DNA of 64,000 nucleotides from JAJTHC01 sp044358835 (GTDB lineage Bacteria; Cyanobacteriota; Vampirovibrionia; Vampirovibrionales; JAJTHC01), in NCBI GenBank assembly GCA_044358835.1, contig JBIKNF010000001.1:196604-260603 (forward strand). Reading direction: 5' to 3'. Within the stretch, counting starts at the first letter, position 1, and the number at the start of each line of letters is the position of its first letter. Shown one piece after another: positions 40,996-50,584 of the stretch. The translations under genes and the position numbers were made by a program. The notes beneath the pieces are model-generated. The model was not told the origin of the DNA, did no database searches, and worked only from the letters and a program-made list of their open reading frames with translations.

Positions 40996-43614
40996 CTAAA
41001 CGTGGGCGGGTTCTTGAATCAACAAGGCTGATTCATCCGCATTGACGTCCATATGCAGGACGGTTTCGGGTTCGAGGGTTTGCTTTAAAATGGCCTGAGC
41101 CAGCGGATTTTCCACATACTGACGTAAGACTCGCTGAAGAGGCCGAGCCCCGTAAACAGGGTCATACCCACGACGCGCCAACCATTCAATGGCCGCTTCA
41201 CTTAAGGCCAGTGAAAGGTGTTGACTGCTTAAGCGCACTTGTATTTTGGCCACTTCTTTCAACACAATGGCTTGCAACGTCTGCATGCTAAGGGGTTCAA
41301 AAATAATGGTGTCATCCAAACGGTTCAAAAACTCAGGTTTGAAGAATTGACGCACGTCTCGCATGACGGCTTCTTTCACCTCTTCACCCAAGACGGGGCT
41401 ACCACTGGCGTTAGCCAAACGCGCCTCAATCAAGGCCCCAGCCCCTAAGTTACTCGTCATTAAAATCAAACAATTAGAAAAACTCACCGTTCGCCCCTTG
41501 GCATCAGTTAATCGGCCATCATCGAGCAATTGGAGCAAGGTGTTAAACACGTCAGGGTGCGCTTTTTCTACTTCATCCAACAACAAAACGCTATACGGCT
41601 TGCGTCGCACCGCTTCAGTGAGTTGCCCCCCTTCATCATGGCCAATATACCCAGGAGGAGACCCCAACATACGGCTGACCGTATGTTTTTCAGCGTATTC
41701 GCTCATGTCTAAGCGAATCAGGGCTGAATCGTCATGAAATAAGAACGTGGCAATGGCTTTGGCCACTTCGGTTTTACCTACCCCTGTGGGGCCAAGCAGT
41801 AAAAAGCTTCCCATGGGCTTCTGCGGGTCTTTTAATCCGGCCCTTGCACGACGTATCGCGTCAGACAATACGGCAATGGCGGGATCTTGCCCAATGACTT
41901 GTTTGGCAATGTACTCTTCAAAGTTCAGCAAGGTTTCGGCTTCTTCGGCCACTAAACGCGTCAAGGGGACTCCCGTCCACTTGGAAACCACTTCAGCAAT
42001 GTCTTCTGCGTCAATTTGTTCTTTAAGCAAGGTGTTTTTAGTCGCATTTTCTTGTGTGGTGGCATTTAAGGTGTTGAGTTGCTTTTCAAGCTCAGGCAAC
42101 GTGCCGTACTTGAGTTCAGCGGCTTTGCTTAAATCCGCCTGTTGCTCGGCTTCTTCAATTTGACGTTTACACGCGTTAATGGCTTCTTTAATTTCTTTGA
42201 CTTGTTGAATGTGGGCTTTTTCACTGGCCCATTGTGCTTGCAAGGTGTCTTGTTCTTTTCTAAGAGACACGAGGGTGTCTTGCAAATCATTCAAACGTTT
42301 TTTAGACGCCACGTCTTCTTCTTTTTTTAAGGCTTCTTGTTCAATTTCCAGCTGGCGCAGTTGACGACTGACGACATCAAGCTCTTCAGGCAGGCTGTCA
42401 ATATCCGTACGTAAGCGACTGGCGGCTTCATCCATCAAGTCAATGGCTTTGTCTGGCAAGAAGCGGTCTTGAATATAGCGTTTTGAAAGAGTCACCGCCG
42501 CCACCAAAGCCGCGTCTTTAATCCGCACGCCGTGATGCAACTCGTACTTTTCCTTTAACCCACGTAAAATACTAATGGTGTCTTCCTCACTGGGTTCGTG
42601 AACGTGGACAGGCTGAAAGCGACGCTCTAAAGCCGCGTCTTTTTCAATGTATTTACGGTATTCGTTAATAGTGGTGGCGCCAATACAGCGCAGTTCCCCA
42701 CGGGCCAACTTGGGTTTGAGCAAGTTGCTGGCATCCATGGCACCACCTTCGCCGCCCCCGCCTGCCCCAACGACGGTGTGTAATTCGTCGATGAATAAAA
42801 TAATCTGCCCCGCAGAAGCTTCCACTTCTTTTAATACATCTTTCAAGCGCTCTTCAAATTCGCCGCGATACTTTGAACCCGCCAAAAGCATGCCCATATC
42901 CAACGCAAAGACTTGCTTGTCTTTTAAGCCTTCTGGCACGTCTCCTTTAATGATGCGCTGGGCCAAGCCTTCAACAATAGCGGTTTTCCCAACACCGGGT
43001 TCTCCAATAAGCACGGGATTATTTTTGGTACGACGACTTAACACTTGAATGACACGACGAATTTCGTCTTGCCGACCGATGACAGGGTCTAACTTGCCAG
43101 AACGGGCTTTTTCTGTAAGATTATGCCCAAAGCGATGCAAGGCACTTTCTTCATTGTTCAACGAGTCAGGGCCGGATTGATGAAACCCTTCCACCAGCGC
43201 ACTGGCCGTGACACCCAAACGTCGTAACAATTCAGACGCCACGCCCCCTTCATCAAGCAACGCCAGTAAAAGATGTTCAGGGGAAATTAGGGGTTTCCCT
43301 ACTTGAGTTGCCAAGTTCCAAGCCACCGTTTGAATAACGCCCATGCGGGCAGACACATACAAATTGGCTTGCACAGGTTGATTGAGTCGTGGGCGACTGG
43401 CCAGATTTTTGGCCAGCTCCGTAATCACGGCTGGGGACTGCCCCCCCAAGCAATTGAACAGACTTTGGTGAGCCTTCATGCCTTGCCCATGTTCCAGCAA
43501 TGCCAAAAGTAGGTGCTCGACATCTAATTCACTATGGCGAAACTGTACCGCAATGTCGTGACTGACTTGTAAGAGACGTTGGGCTTCAGGATCGTATCGA
43601 TTGACGTCAAACAT
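40996..43614 (-). CDS. clpB: ATP-dependent chaperone ClpB
   Basis: A protein of 872 residues from the ATG at 43614, which has AGGAG at proper distance; the frame is open to an upstream TTG. Domains in order: Clp N-domain (1-150), AAA+ 1 with GEPGVGKT near 205 and Walker B IILFIDELH, a long middle coiled coil (about 400-530), then AAA+ 2 with GPTGVGKT near 610 and LLLDEVEKAHPDV. The middle domain distinguishes ClpB from ClpA/ClpC. It resolubilises aggregates with DnaK. No CIRCE-type operator is evident in the 360 bases upstream. Confidence 0.97.
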   Translation of the reverse strand: MFDVNRYDPEAQRLLQVSHDIAVQFRHSELDVEHLLLALLEHGQGMKAHQSLFNCLGGQSPAVITELAKNLASRPRLNQPVQANLYVSARMGVIQTVAWNLATQVGKPLISPEHLLLALLDEGGVASELLRRLGVTASALVEGFHQSGPDSLNNEESALHRFGHNLTEKARSGKLDPVIGRQDEIRRVIQVLSRRTKNNPVLIGEPGVGKTAIVEGLAQRIIKGDVPEGLKDKQVFALDMGMLLAGSKYRGEFEERLKDVLKEVEASAGQIILFIDELHTVVGAGGGGEGGAMDASNLLKPKLARGELRCIGATTINEYRKYIEKDAALERRFQPVHVHEPSEEDTISILRGLKEKYELHHGVRIKDAALVAAVTLSKRYIQDRFLPDKAIDLMDEAASRLRTDIDSLPEELDVVSRQLRQLEIEQEALKKEEDVASKKRLNDLQDTLVSLRKEQDTLQAQWASEKAHIQQVKEIKEAINACKRQIEEAEQQADLSKAAELKYGTLPELEKQLNTLNATTQENATKNTLLKEQIDAEDIAEVVSKWTGVPLTRLVAEEAETLLNFEEYIAKQVIGQDPAIAVLSDAIRRARAGLKDPQKPMGSFLLLGPTGVGKTEVAKAIATFLFHDDSALIRLDMSEYAEKHTVSRMLGSPPGYIGHDEGGQLTEAVRRKPYSVLLLDEVEKAHPDVFNTLLQLLDDGRLTDAKGRTVSFSNCLILMTSNLGAGALIEARLANASGSPVLGEEVKEAVMRDVRQFFKPEFLNRLDDTIIFEPLSMQTLQAIVLKEVAKIQVRLSSQHLSLALSEAAIEWLARRGYDPVYGARPLQRVLRQYVENPLAQAILKQTLEPETVLHMDVNADESALLIQEPAHV

Positions 43615-43794
43615 GACGGAACTCCTCATCAAAAGGGGGATTGTTTTGCACTTCCCTATTATAGCTTTTTTTAAACGAGAATGCCTTTTTTTAAGGAAAC
43701 TTTTAACTTAATCGCTGTTGTTCGCTGTGGTTTTTCGATTTTATGAGGCCATTCAAACGAACTTATACCATTTAAACGACTGAATAGCGTATAG

Positions 43795-43895
43795 GTGGAT
43801 TCTAGGAGCCTAGACTCGCAGATGGGTGAAGTGTACATAAACGTACATAAGCACATCGAGAACCTGAGCGACAACGAAGACGCCAGACGCTATTT
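43795..43895 (+). repeat. Structured repeat R3, copy upstream of clpB
   Basis: Hairpin CTAG-GAGC-CTAG (43802-43813) is followed after about 18 bases by hairpin TGTAC-ATAAAC-GTACA (43832-43847), then GAGCGACAACGAAG. The same order is found at 53242-53320, where the second stem is TGTAG-ATAGAC-CTACA: the closing pair is exchanged while pairing and loop are kept. The remainder of 43633-43977 shows nothing else; a plus-strand frame across this element is its shadow. Confidence 0.55.
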
Positions 43896-43977
43896 AATCG
43901 TTTATTGGTATTATTCTCCCTCGTCTAAAAAGGTGAACGTAAGTAAACAAAAGGAAAAATGGCCAACAAACAAAGCA

Positions 43978-44346
43978 CTAGCGACCCACGTTAGAGGCCG
44001 TCTTGATATTGTTAATCACCGTACTAAGGCGTTTAGACACCATGTTAAAATACATGAGGTTTTTTTGCATATCCATCAATTCATTTTGTAAATTCACCGT
44101 GCCGTCGCCTTCGGTGCTCAACATATCGGGCAGTTGGCTCGTGCCCATACGGCTTGAAAGCGATGTTTCCATGACGCTATGCTCTGCCCCTAAAAAGGTT
44201 TCAAACTTGTAGTGTTTGGGTTTGTAACCAGGGGTATTGACGTTGGCGATATTTTCGGCCGACGCCTTTTGCATGGTAATTAGGTTACTAAGGTTTTGAC
44301 TTAAAGGGGCCACGGCGCCGTCTAAATTTATGCCTGAAAATAACAT
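43978..44346 (-). CDS. flgB: Flagellar basal-body rod protein FlgB
   Basis: A protein of 122 residues. LITMQKASAENIANVNTPGY with the NVNTPGYK motif is the rod-protein N-terminal signature, and the C-terminal helix (LMYFNMVSKRLSTVINNIKT) suits rod assembly. Length fits FlgB (about 130) rather than FlgC. It forms part of the proximal rod in the periplasm and is exported by the flagellar apparatus. AAGGAAG precedes the ATG. It lies 28 bases downstream of the FlgF/FlgG-like gene, so they form an operon; flgC and fliE are not adjacent. Confidence 0.92.
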   Translation of the reverse strand: MLFSGINLDGAVAPLSQNLSNLITMQKASAENIANVNTPGYKPKHYKFETFLGAEHSVMETSLSSRMGTSQLPDMLSTEGDGTVNLQNELMDMQKNLMYFNMVSKRLSTVINNIKTASNVGR

Positions 44347-44374
44347 GGGAACTTCCTTTTAAACACGTATTCGC

Positions 44375-45082
44375 TTACTGCCTGATTCGAATGGCTTGAC
44401 TGAGCAGTTCATCCATGAGCTTCACCAGTCGCATGTTGGTAATGACTCCAGCGTTAATGCGCATGGAATTATGGACTTCGTCGTATAGATCCACATTAGA
44501 ACGTTCAAGCGCGCCTTGCATAATCTCAGGCTTTTCTTCTAAAGTAGGGGTGCCTGATTCTTGAGAAGGCAGGAGTTGGTTGCGACTGGTTTTAAGCAAT
44601 CCGGCGGGGTTACTAAAACGCGCGATGCTGAGTTGCCCAAGGACTTTTTTATAGCCCTTTTCCTTGGTTTTGATGCTGACTTCCCCAGTGGGAGACACCA
44701 AAAACTTGTCATACTCTTGCGGAATTTGGAGGCCTTGGCCCACGATATCGCCTTCTTGGGTCACTAAAATGCGGTCGCGATTGAGTCGAAAGCGTCCGTC
44801 TTTGGTGTAGGCTTGTGAACCGTCTGAACGGGTGACCATGAAGTAGGCATTGGGGTTTTTTAGGGCAAGATCGAACTCGTTTTGGGTGAGTTCTGCTTGA
44901 CCCGCGGAAGTGTCGTTTTGTACAGCGCCTTTTAAGGCATTAGGCCCGTCTAGGTAAAGATCAAATCGTTCGGCTTTATAGCCTGTAGTGGTGTAGTTGG
45001 CCATGTTTTTAACCACACTGTTAAGGGCATTATAATGCACCAAGCCGTTATTGGCGGCAGATTGAATCAGTCCGATCAGCAT
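44375..45082 (-). CDS. Flagellar rod protein of the FlgF/FlgG type
   Basis: A protein of 235 residues. The N-terminus (SAANNGLVHYNALNSVVKNM, then TTTGYKAERFDL) and the central YFMVTRSDGSQAYTKDGRF match the FlgE/F/G hook-rod family; SNVDLYDEV near the C-terminus is the conserved closing block. Length lies between FlgF (about 250) and short FlgG forms, so the two cannot be told apart here. Exported through the flagellar secretion system to the distal rod. GGAGATGG serves the ATG. First gene of the two-gene rod operon. Confidence 0.88.
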   Translation of the reverse strand: MLIGLIQSAANNGLVHYNALNSVVKNMANYTTTGYKAERFDLYLDGPNALKGAVQNDTSAGQAELTQNEFDLALKNPNAYFMVTRSDGSQAYTKDGRFRLNRDRILVTQEGDIVGQGLQIPQEYDKFLVSPTGEVSIKTKEKGYKKVLGQLSIARFSNPAGLLKTSRNQLLPSQESGTPTLEEKPEIMQGALERSNVDLYDEVHNSMRINAGVITNMRLVKLMDELLSQAIRIRQ

Positions 45083-45199
45083 AAGCCATCTCCTACAATT
45101 TCAGGGAATCGTAAGAGGTTTCGGCATAAAATAAGTTTTATCTAAAAGGTTCGTTTGAATAATGGAGAGGCAAAGGAAGACGATATGCCCAAGATCAAA

Positions 45200-46558
45200 C
45201 TACTTGCTTTCCATTTGAATGACGTTTTCCCACTCATCTGAACCGTTAATGATGTCATAATTCAGATCCCCTTCTTGAGCGGAAACTAAGGTCGCTACCG
45301 TACAACTGGAAATGACGTTAATGGCGGTTCGCAACATATCTAGAATACGATCAATCGGCCAAAGCAGGGCGATGCCACCAAACAAAGGAGTAAAGCCTTC
45401 GCCAATGGAATTAATGACAATGGCCATGGTGATTAAGCCGGCACTCGGCACGCCGGGGGTGGCAATGGAAGCCAAGATTGAAAAGACGACAATGAGAACT
45501 TGCGTCCACCAGGTGAGTTCAAGCCCAAAGGCTTGAGCCAAAAATAGCACCGCAATGACTTCAAAAAGAGTGGTGCCTGTTTTGTTAATGCTTGCGCCTG
45601 TGGGCAACACAAAGCTAGCGACTTGGTGACTCACGCCCACACGGTTTTCGCAACACGCAATTGAAACAGGCAAAGTGGCAGAACTAGAGGCGGTGCCGAA
45701 AGAAACCATGATCGCTTCACTAATGGCGCGGTAAAACTGCAAGAAGTTGACTTTCGCGACCGTCTTTAAAAGCAAGGGGATTAAAATAAAGGTTTGAATC
45801 AATAGCCCCATCACCACCACAAGCGTGTAAGGCGCTAAAATCTGAAAAATTTGAGGCCCCGCTTTCGCCACAGAAATATAGGTTAAGCTAAATACCCCAG
45901 GAACAGCCAAAATAAACACCCAATCGGTTAATTTCATGGTGGTGGCAAAAATGGATTCAAAAAACGCGATGACCGGACGCCCCGCTTCCCCCACTTTAGA
46001 CAAAGCCCCTGCAAAGAAAATGGTAAACAACACCAACGGCACCATTTCCGCTTTGGCCAAGGCTTCCATGGGATTGGTGGGAATGAGGTTGAGGAAGAGT
46101 TCTTTTAGGCTATAGGCGTTAGCACTAATGTGGCTGACATCCACAGGCGGACGATGAGACAAACTTGCCAAGGCGGAAGTGGGGTCTTGCATCAATGTTT
46201 TAAGAGTTTCCCCAGGGTGTAAAAACTGCCCCAAGCCTAACGCAATGAGAGCAGACAGGGTCATCATAATGACGAACCAGCCTAATACGCGACCGCTAAA
46301 TCGCCCCAAGGAACGACCATCACTGACACTGGTGACACCAACCACAAGGGAACTCACCACAATAGGCACCACTAGCATGCCAATCAGGCGAATAAAGACT
46401 TGGCCAATGGTGTCAAAAATCGTGTAAAATACATGAAACTTTGGGCCACTTAAGGCCAGTCCTAAGCTTGCCCCTGCCACAATGGCGAATAGAATATGCC
46501 AATGACGCTTTGTGCCTAGACCCAATGCCAACAATGCTAACCACAAAAAACGTTTCAT
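45200..46558 (-). CDS. Dicarboxylate/amino acid:cation symporter (DAACS) with atypical cation site
   Basis: A protein of 452 residues of the GltPh/EAAT fold. The serine-rich hairpin motif ASSSATLP is at 290-297 and the second hairpin motif TPGVPSAG at 367-374. The usual NMDGT reads NKTGT (325-329), and in the last helix the D..RT...NV...D pattern keeps Asp407, Arg410 and Asn414 but has Ser418 in place of the Na+-binding aspartate of GltPh. Both sodium-binding aspartates (312 and 405 in GltPh) are therefore changed. Substrate and coupling ion are uncertain. GGAG and GGGTGG precede the ATG. It separates two flagellar groups. Confidence 0.88.
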   Translation of the reverse strand: MKRFLWLALLALGLGTKRHWHILFAIVAGASLGLALSGPKFHVFYTIFDTIGQVFIRLIGMLVVPIVVSSLVVGVTSVSDGRSLGRFSGRVLGWFVIMMTLSALIALGLGQFLHPGETLKTLMQDPTSALASLSHRPPVDVSHISANAYSLKELFLNLIPTNPMEALAKAEMVPLVLFTIFFAGALSKVGEAGRPVIAFFESIFATTMKLTDWVFILAVPGVFSLTYISVAKAGPQIFQILAPYTLVVVMGLLIQTFILIPLLLKTVAKVNFLQFYRAISEAIMVSFGTASSSATLPVSIACCENRVGVSHQVASFVLPTGASINKTGTTLFEVIAVLFLAQAFGLELTWWTQVLIVVFSILASIATPGVPSAGLITMAIVINSIGEGFTPLFGGIALLWPIDRILDMLRTAINVISSCTVATLVSAQEGDLNYDIINGSDEWENVIQMESK

Positions 46559-46671
46559 GCCACCCTATACTCCATGCAAAATATCAAACGATACAGTATG
46601 TTCCCATCTCAATCCATAAGAATCCCTTGACAAGTGCCTGAAGACACTCGTGTGAACCACCCCATACAAGC

Positions 46672-47256
46672 CTATAGGGAATCAGATGCTTTTGAAGAAC
46701 CAGACAAAATAAACAAGTCAATAATTTCAGAAAGTTCATTGGCTTTGCCTTGAAAGTGCTTAATATCGGATTCTATTTTACGAATCATTGTTTTGTATTC
46801 TTCAATTTTTTTGATGTTGCTACGCACGGATTCTAACATTTCTGATTGAGCAAACTGAGCTTCAGAAAGCACTTCTTCCATGGCAATGCCCATGGCTTCC
46901 ATGGTTAAGCGAATGATTTGAGCGCCTGTTTGCTTGGTAACTCCTTCAGGCAAATTGTTGACCAGTGTAATTAACGTACGCACATTATTAGTGTATTCTG
47001 TGTCTTGAAAGGGCTTGGATTCCACCAAATGATTTGAGGACATTTGAGGCTTACGAGCCACCACTTCAACAAGGTTGGACTGGGCGACTTCAACATCTAT
47101 AGAAGTATAATTCAGAGGGGTTGAGATGGTTTGAGAAAGGGATTGTTCGGAGACTTCTTTACTGTAAACGGACTCTAAAAGGGCATCATCCAAATCAATA
47201 TTTTGAATACCTTCAAGTGAAGGGGCTTCAGAAAGATCGGTGTAGCTGGTGGACAT
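46672..47256 (-). CDS. Hypothetical coiled-coil protein
   Basis: A protein of 194 residues, no recognised family. Residues 1-85 are acidic and Ser/Thr-rich. Residues 90-125 (VRTLITLVNNLPEGVTKQTG) form helices, and 130-185 is a long coiled coil (EAQFAQSEMLESVRSNIKKI). It ends in a short hydrophobic IIDLFILSG. It is probably cytoplasmic and oligomeric. AGGAGAG precedes the ATG. Base use is more A/T-rich than its neighbours. It lies between the transporter and fliI on the same strand. Confidence 0.65.
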   Translation of the reverse strand: MSTSYTDLSEAPSLEGIQNIDLDDALLESVYSKEVSEQSLSQTISTPLNYTSIDVEVAQSNLVEVVARKPQMSSNHLVESKPFQDTEYTNNVRTLITLVNNLPEGVTKQTGAQIIRLTMEAMGIAMEEVLSEAQFAQSEMLESVRSNIKKIEEYKTMIRKIESDIKHFQGKANELSEIIDLFILSGSSKASDSL

Positions 47257-47421
47257 GGGGCACTCTCCTATAGAAAAAAATTAAAGACATAAAGATTTAA
47301 AGATTGATACGCACTGTATTGAACGCGTCATGAATCTTGTGATTAAGTATTATTGCAACTATTGTAGCACCCTTCGTTTTTTTTGTCTTGTTTTTTCTTG
47401 AATCATCCCTTTAAGGAGGCT

Positions 47422-48747
47422 TTAGTCCTGTAAAATGGCTTTTAATTGCTCCAACGTCTCTTCAAAGGGGACGTTGTCTTGAATGCCTTGACGCAAAAAC
47501 GCCATAAGCGGTTCGTGCAGTTTCACCGCGCGATCCAATAGCGGATTCTGACCCGCCACATAAGCCCCCACCGAAAGAAGATCTTCATTTTGCTGATACG
47601 TCGCCAATAGACGACGAGCTTCACTGGCCAAAGCCTGATGTTCTGTTCCCGCCAAGATCGTAAACAAACGACTCACCGAAGCCCCCACATCAATCGAAGG
47701 AAAGTGGTTGCGTTGTGCCAACTGGCGAGACAAAACGATGTGACCATCCAACAAGCCACGGGTTAAATCGGCGATCGGTTCGTTGAAGTCGTCGCCTTCT
47801 ACCAACACCGTATAAATCCCGGTGATGCTTCCTTTTTCGCCCATGCCGGTGCGCTCTAACAATTTGGGCATAAAGGCATACACACTGGGGGGGTAGCCCC
47901 GCGTGGCTGGCGGTTCCCCTGAAGCCAAGCCCACTTCTCTCAAGGCCATGGCAATTCGCGTCACGCTGTCCATCATCAACAACACTTGCTTGCCTTCATC
48001 TCTAAAGTATTCGGCAATGGCGGTGGCCACAAGCCCTGCTTTAATTTTCACTAAAGCCGGCGCTTCAGCAGTGGCCACCACCAGTACACTGCGTTTTAGG
48101 CCTTCTTCACCAAGGGAATGTTGAATAAACTCTTTGACTTCACGGCCCCGCTCCCCAATTAAGGCAATCACGTTCAGATCCGCCTTGGCGTTGCGGGCGA
48201 GCATCCCAAGCGTGGTGCTTTTGCCCACACCACTGCCCGCAAACACCCCGACTCGTTGCCCGTAACCCAGGGTCAAGGTGCTGTCCCACGCTTTAATACC
48301 TGTGGGCAAAATATCGTCGATTTCTTTACGGTACAAGGGGTTAGGTGGCATGGCAGAAGCAGGATAGTCAATCGACGCTTTAGGAAAGCTGGTTTCAGGA
48401 TTCATGGGCTGGCCGAGACCATCAAGCACATGCCCCAGCAAGTGTGGGCCTACGCCCACTTTAAAGGGTTCGCCCGTGTTCCACACCCTTGCACCGGGAT
48501 GCAAGGCCTGCATCGAACCCAGCGGCATCAATAATAAATGCCCGTCTTTAAAGCCCACGACTTCGGTTAAAATCGGGTGAAGCCGACTGCCGTCTTCTTC
48601 AATTTCGCAAATGTCCCCGAGCTTGGCGTTGGGGCCTTGGGATTCTATCATCAAGCCCACGGTTTTTACCACGCTTCCAAAGGCCACATCGTGATGCCGT
48701 TGCCTGTTGGGCAGGGTCATATTCTGAAAGAGGGCTTCATGCGTCAT
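47422..48747 (-). CDS. fliI: Flagellum-specific ATPase FliI
   Basis: A protein of 441 residues. The Walker A site GVFAGSGVGKSTTLG near 170, ALIGERGREVKEF, Walker B LLMMDSVTRIAMALREVGLA and the ATPase-family SVYAFMPKLLERTG identify FliI, related to the F1 beta subunit. It powers export of flagellar substrates at the base of the secretion gate. CAGGAACTTCCCCC precedes the ATG. No fliH or fliJ adjoins, so the operon is broken up compared with model bacteria; fliPQR lie 13 kb away. Confidence 0.95.
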   Translation of the reverse strand: MTHEALFQNMTLPNRQRHHDVAFGSVVKTVGLMIESQGPNAKLGDICEIEEDGSRLHPILTEVVGFKDGHLLLMPLGSMQALHPGARVWNTGEPFKVGVGPHLLGHVLDGLGQPMNPETSFPKASIDYPASAMPPNPLYRKEIDDILPTGIKAWDSTLTLGYGQRVGVFAGSGVGKSTTLGMLARNAKADLNVIALIGERGREVKEFIQHSLGEEGLKRSVLVVATAEAPALVKIKAGLVATAIAEYFRDEGKQVLLMMDSVTRIAMALREVGLASGEPPATRGYPPSVYAFMPKLLERTGMGEKGSITGIYTVLVEGDDFNEPIADLTRGLLDGHIVLSRQLAQRNHFPSIDVGASVSRLFTILAGTEHQALASEARRLLATYQQNEDLLSVGAYVAGQNPLLDRAVKLHEPLMAFLRQGIQDNVPFEETLEQLKAILQD

Positions 48748-48950
48748 GGGGGAAGTTCCTGTGCTGGACTTTAGATTATATAAGCGCGTTTAAAGGGTAT
48801 TATATCGAAAATCCACCCAAAACAGGTTGAACATAACGTCAAATGTCGAAATATCCTCTATATAGGGCATGAGCTTCGCGCGTCTTCTCTATCCGAAAAT
48901 CTGTGCTAAAATAAACAAATCGCTTTTATGTGTAGAAGGAGATCCCCCCC

Positions 48951-49454
48951 ATGGCCAAAGACGCAACCTTTGATGTGGTGTCCGAATTTGACGCCCAAGA
49001 ACTCACCAACGCGGTCGATCAAGCCAACCGAGACATTCACGCGCGCTTTGATTTAAAAGACACCGCCACTGAACTGGTGCTCAATAAAGAAGACATTACC
49101 ATTACCACCACCAATGAGTTTACCTTGCAAAACGTCTTACAAATTTTGGAAGAAAAAATCGTCAAACGGGGCTTGAGTCCCTTTTTGTTGGACGCGCAAA
49201 GCAACGCCATTGAACATGCCTTGGGGCAGCGCGTGCGCCAAGTGGTGAAACTCAATTCAGGCATTGACAAGGAACTGGCCAAAAAAATCGTGAGTGAAAT
49301 TAAAGGCACGAAACTCAAGGTGCAAGCGTCGATTCAAGGCGAACAAGTTCGCGTAGCAGGCAAAAACCGCGACGATTTACAAGCCACCATTAGCCATTTA
49401 AAACAAAAATCCAGTGAATGGGAAAAGCCCCTGCAGTTTCAAAACTTTAGGTAA
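48951..49454 (+). CDS. YajQ family nucleotide-binding protein (DUF520)
   Basis: A protein of 167 residues. ATFDVVSEFDAQELTNAVDQ at the start, RFDLKDT, KRGLSPFLLD, KEIK-type KKIVSEIKGTKLKVQASIQG and the terminal LQFQNFR match the YajQ family throughout. Family members bind nucleotides, and some bind cyclic di-GMP. AAGGAGATCCCCCCC precedes the ATG. It is followed by an ABC transporter ATPase gene after 30 bases. Confidence 0.94.
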   Translation: MAKDATFDVVSEFDAQELTNAVDQANRDIHARFDLKDTATELVLNKEDITITTTNEFTLQNVLQILEEKIVKRGLSPFLLDAQSNAIEHALGQRVRQVVKLNSGIDKELAKKIVSEIKGTKLKVQASIQGEQVRVAGKNRDDLQATISHLKQKSSEWEKPLQFQNFR

Positions 49455-49484
49455 AGCCCTTTGGCTCAATAGAAGGACGCGTCT

Positions 49485-50471
49485 ATGTCGGTTATGGCCC
49501 CTGCGGTTCCCGTGTTACAAGTGGAATCGCTCTCCATTTCCTTTCCACACCCCCAACACCAAGGATGGGTGCCATTGGTGCAAGGGGTCGACTTTAGCAT
49601 TGCAGCAGGGGAAATTATGGGGCTTGTGGGTGAAAGCGGATGCGGTAAAAGCCTTACCAGTTTGGCCATTTTAGGGTTACTGCCCCGCCCTGGGCGCATG
49701 ACGAGTGGGACCATTTCCTTGAACGGGCTTTCGCTTCAATCGTTGGACGCTGAAAGTTACCGTCGCTTGCGAGGCAACGCAATGGCGCTGATCCCGCAAG
49801 ATCCCTTGTCTGCGTTGAATCCCGTCTACACCATTGGCAACCAGCTTGAAGAAATACTCATTACCCACACCCCGCTCAACAAAGCCCAGCGTCACCAACG
49901 CATGCGTGAATTGTTGGATGCCGTTCGCATTTCAAACCCCGAACAACGGCTCAAGGCCTACCCTCACGAATTTTCAGGGGGTATGCGTCAACGGGTGTTG
50001 ATTGCCATGGCACTGGCTTGCACGCCAAAACTGTTGATTGCGGATGAACCCACCACAGCGTTGGATGTCACCGTACAAGCCGATATTTTAAGCTTGATTC
50101 AAGAGCTGTGCCACGAATTCAACATGGCCACCTTACTCATTACGCATGACATGGGCGTGGTGGCCGAAGTGTGCCACAAAGTGGCGGTGATGTACGCAGG
50201 GCATTTGGTGGAAACGGCGTTGGTGGAAGACTTATTCGCTTCACCGCGGCACCCTTATACGATAGGCTTGTTGCAGAGTATTCCTCGACCGAATGTCAAG
50301 CAGTTACATTCCATTGAAGGGACGCCTCCTTCCATTTTAAGCCTGCCTGAAGAAGGGTGCCGATTTAGGGAGCGTTGCCCACAGGCGGATGCCGTGTTGT
50401 GCGCCCGTGCTGAAGCACTGATGTTAAAAGACGCCAGCCCCACGCACCAGACCCGCTGTGTGAAGGCTTAG
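49485..50471 (+). CDS. Peptide ABC transporter ATP-binding protein, OppD/DppD-like
   Basis: A protein of 328 residues. Walker A GESGCGKS near 47, Q-loop LIPQDPLSALNP, signature FSGGMRQRVLIAMAL, Walker B LLIADEPTTALDVT and the C-terminal Cys-rich CRFRERCPQADAVLCARAE (iron-sulfur-type tail of OppD/DppD proteins) are all present. It would energise oligopeptide, dipeptide or nickel uptake. No permease, binding protein or OppF partner is in the window, so the other subunits must be encoded elsewhere. GAAGGACG precedes the ATG. Confidence 0.93.
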   Translation: MSVMAPAVPVLQVESLSISFPHPQHQGWVPLVQGVDFSIAAGEIMGLVGESGCGKSLTSLAILGLLPRPGRMTSGTISLNGLSLQSLDAESYRRLRGNAMALIPQDPLSALNPVYTIGNQLEEILITHTPLNKAQRHQRMRELLDAVRISNPEQRLKAYPHEFSGGMRQRVLIAMALACTPKLLIADEPTTALDVTVQADILSLIQELCHEFNMATLLITHDMGVVAEVCHKVAVMYAGHLVETALVEDLFASPRHPYTIGLLQSIPRPNVKQLHSIEGTPPSILSLPEEGCRFRERCPQADAVLCARAEALMLKDASPTHQTRCVKA

Positions 50472-50485
50472 GGAACACGCCCCAA

Positions 50486-50498
50486 GAGGCCAAGCCTC
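50486..50498. other. Short hairpin after the OppD-like gene
   Basis: GAGGC-CAA-GCCTC, extended by CCAA..TTGG outside, lies 15 bases after the stop of the ABC gene. There is no U-tract, so it is a weak terminator candidate or a processing site. Confidence 0.35.
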
Positions 50499-50517
50499 CC
50501 CTTGGCACACGTGTGGG

Positions 50518-50545
50518 GTGACAAAAGCCAATTGTTTGCTATAAT
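50518..50545 (+). promoter_or_regulatory. Sigma70-type promoter for the 30-residue peptide gene
   Basis: -35 GTGACA (50518-50523) and -10 TATAAT (50540-50545) with a 16-base spacer: one mismatch from consensus in total. The small gene at 50585 starts about 33 bases downstream of the expected transcription start. Confidence 0.65.
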
Positions 50546-50584
50546 AAAAGAGTCCCCCCTACACAGAAGGAGCCTCCCCCCCCG

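Noticed and set aside
43795..44091. Plus-strand frame of 98 residues upstream of clpB
   Set aside because: It translates structured repeat R3 and overlaps flgB; no start signal.
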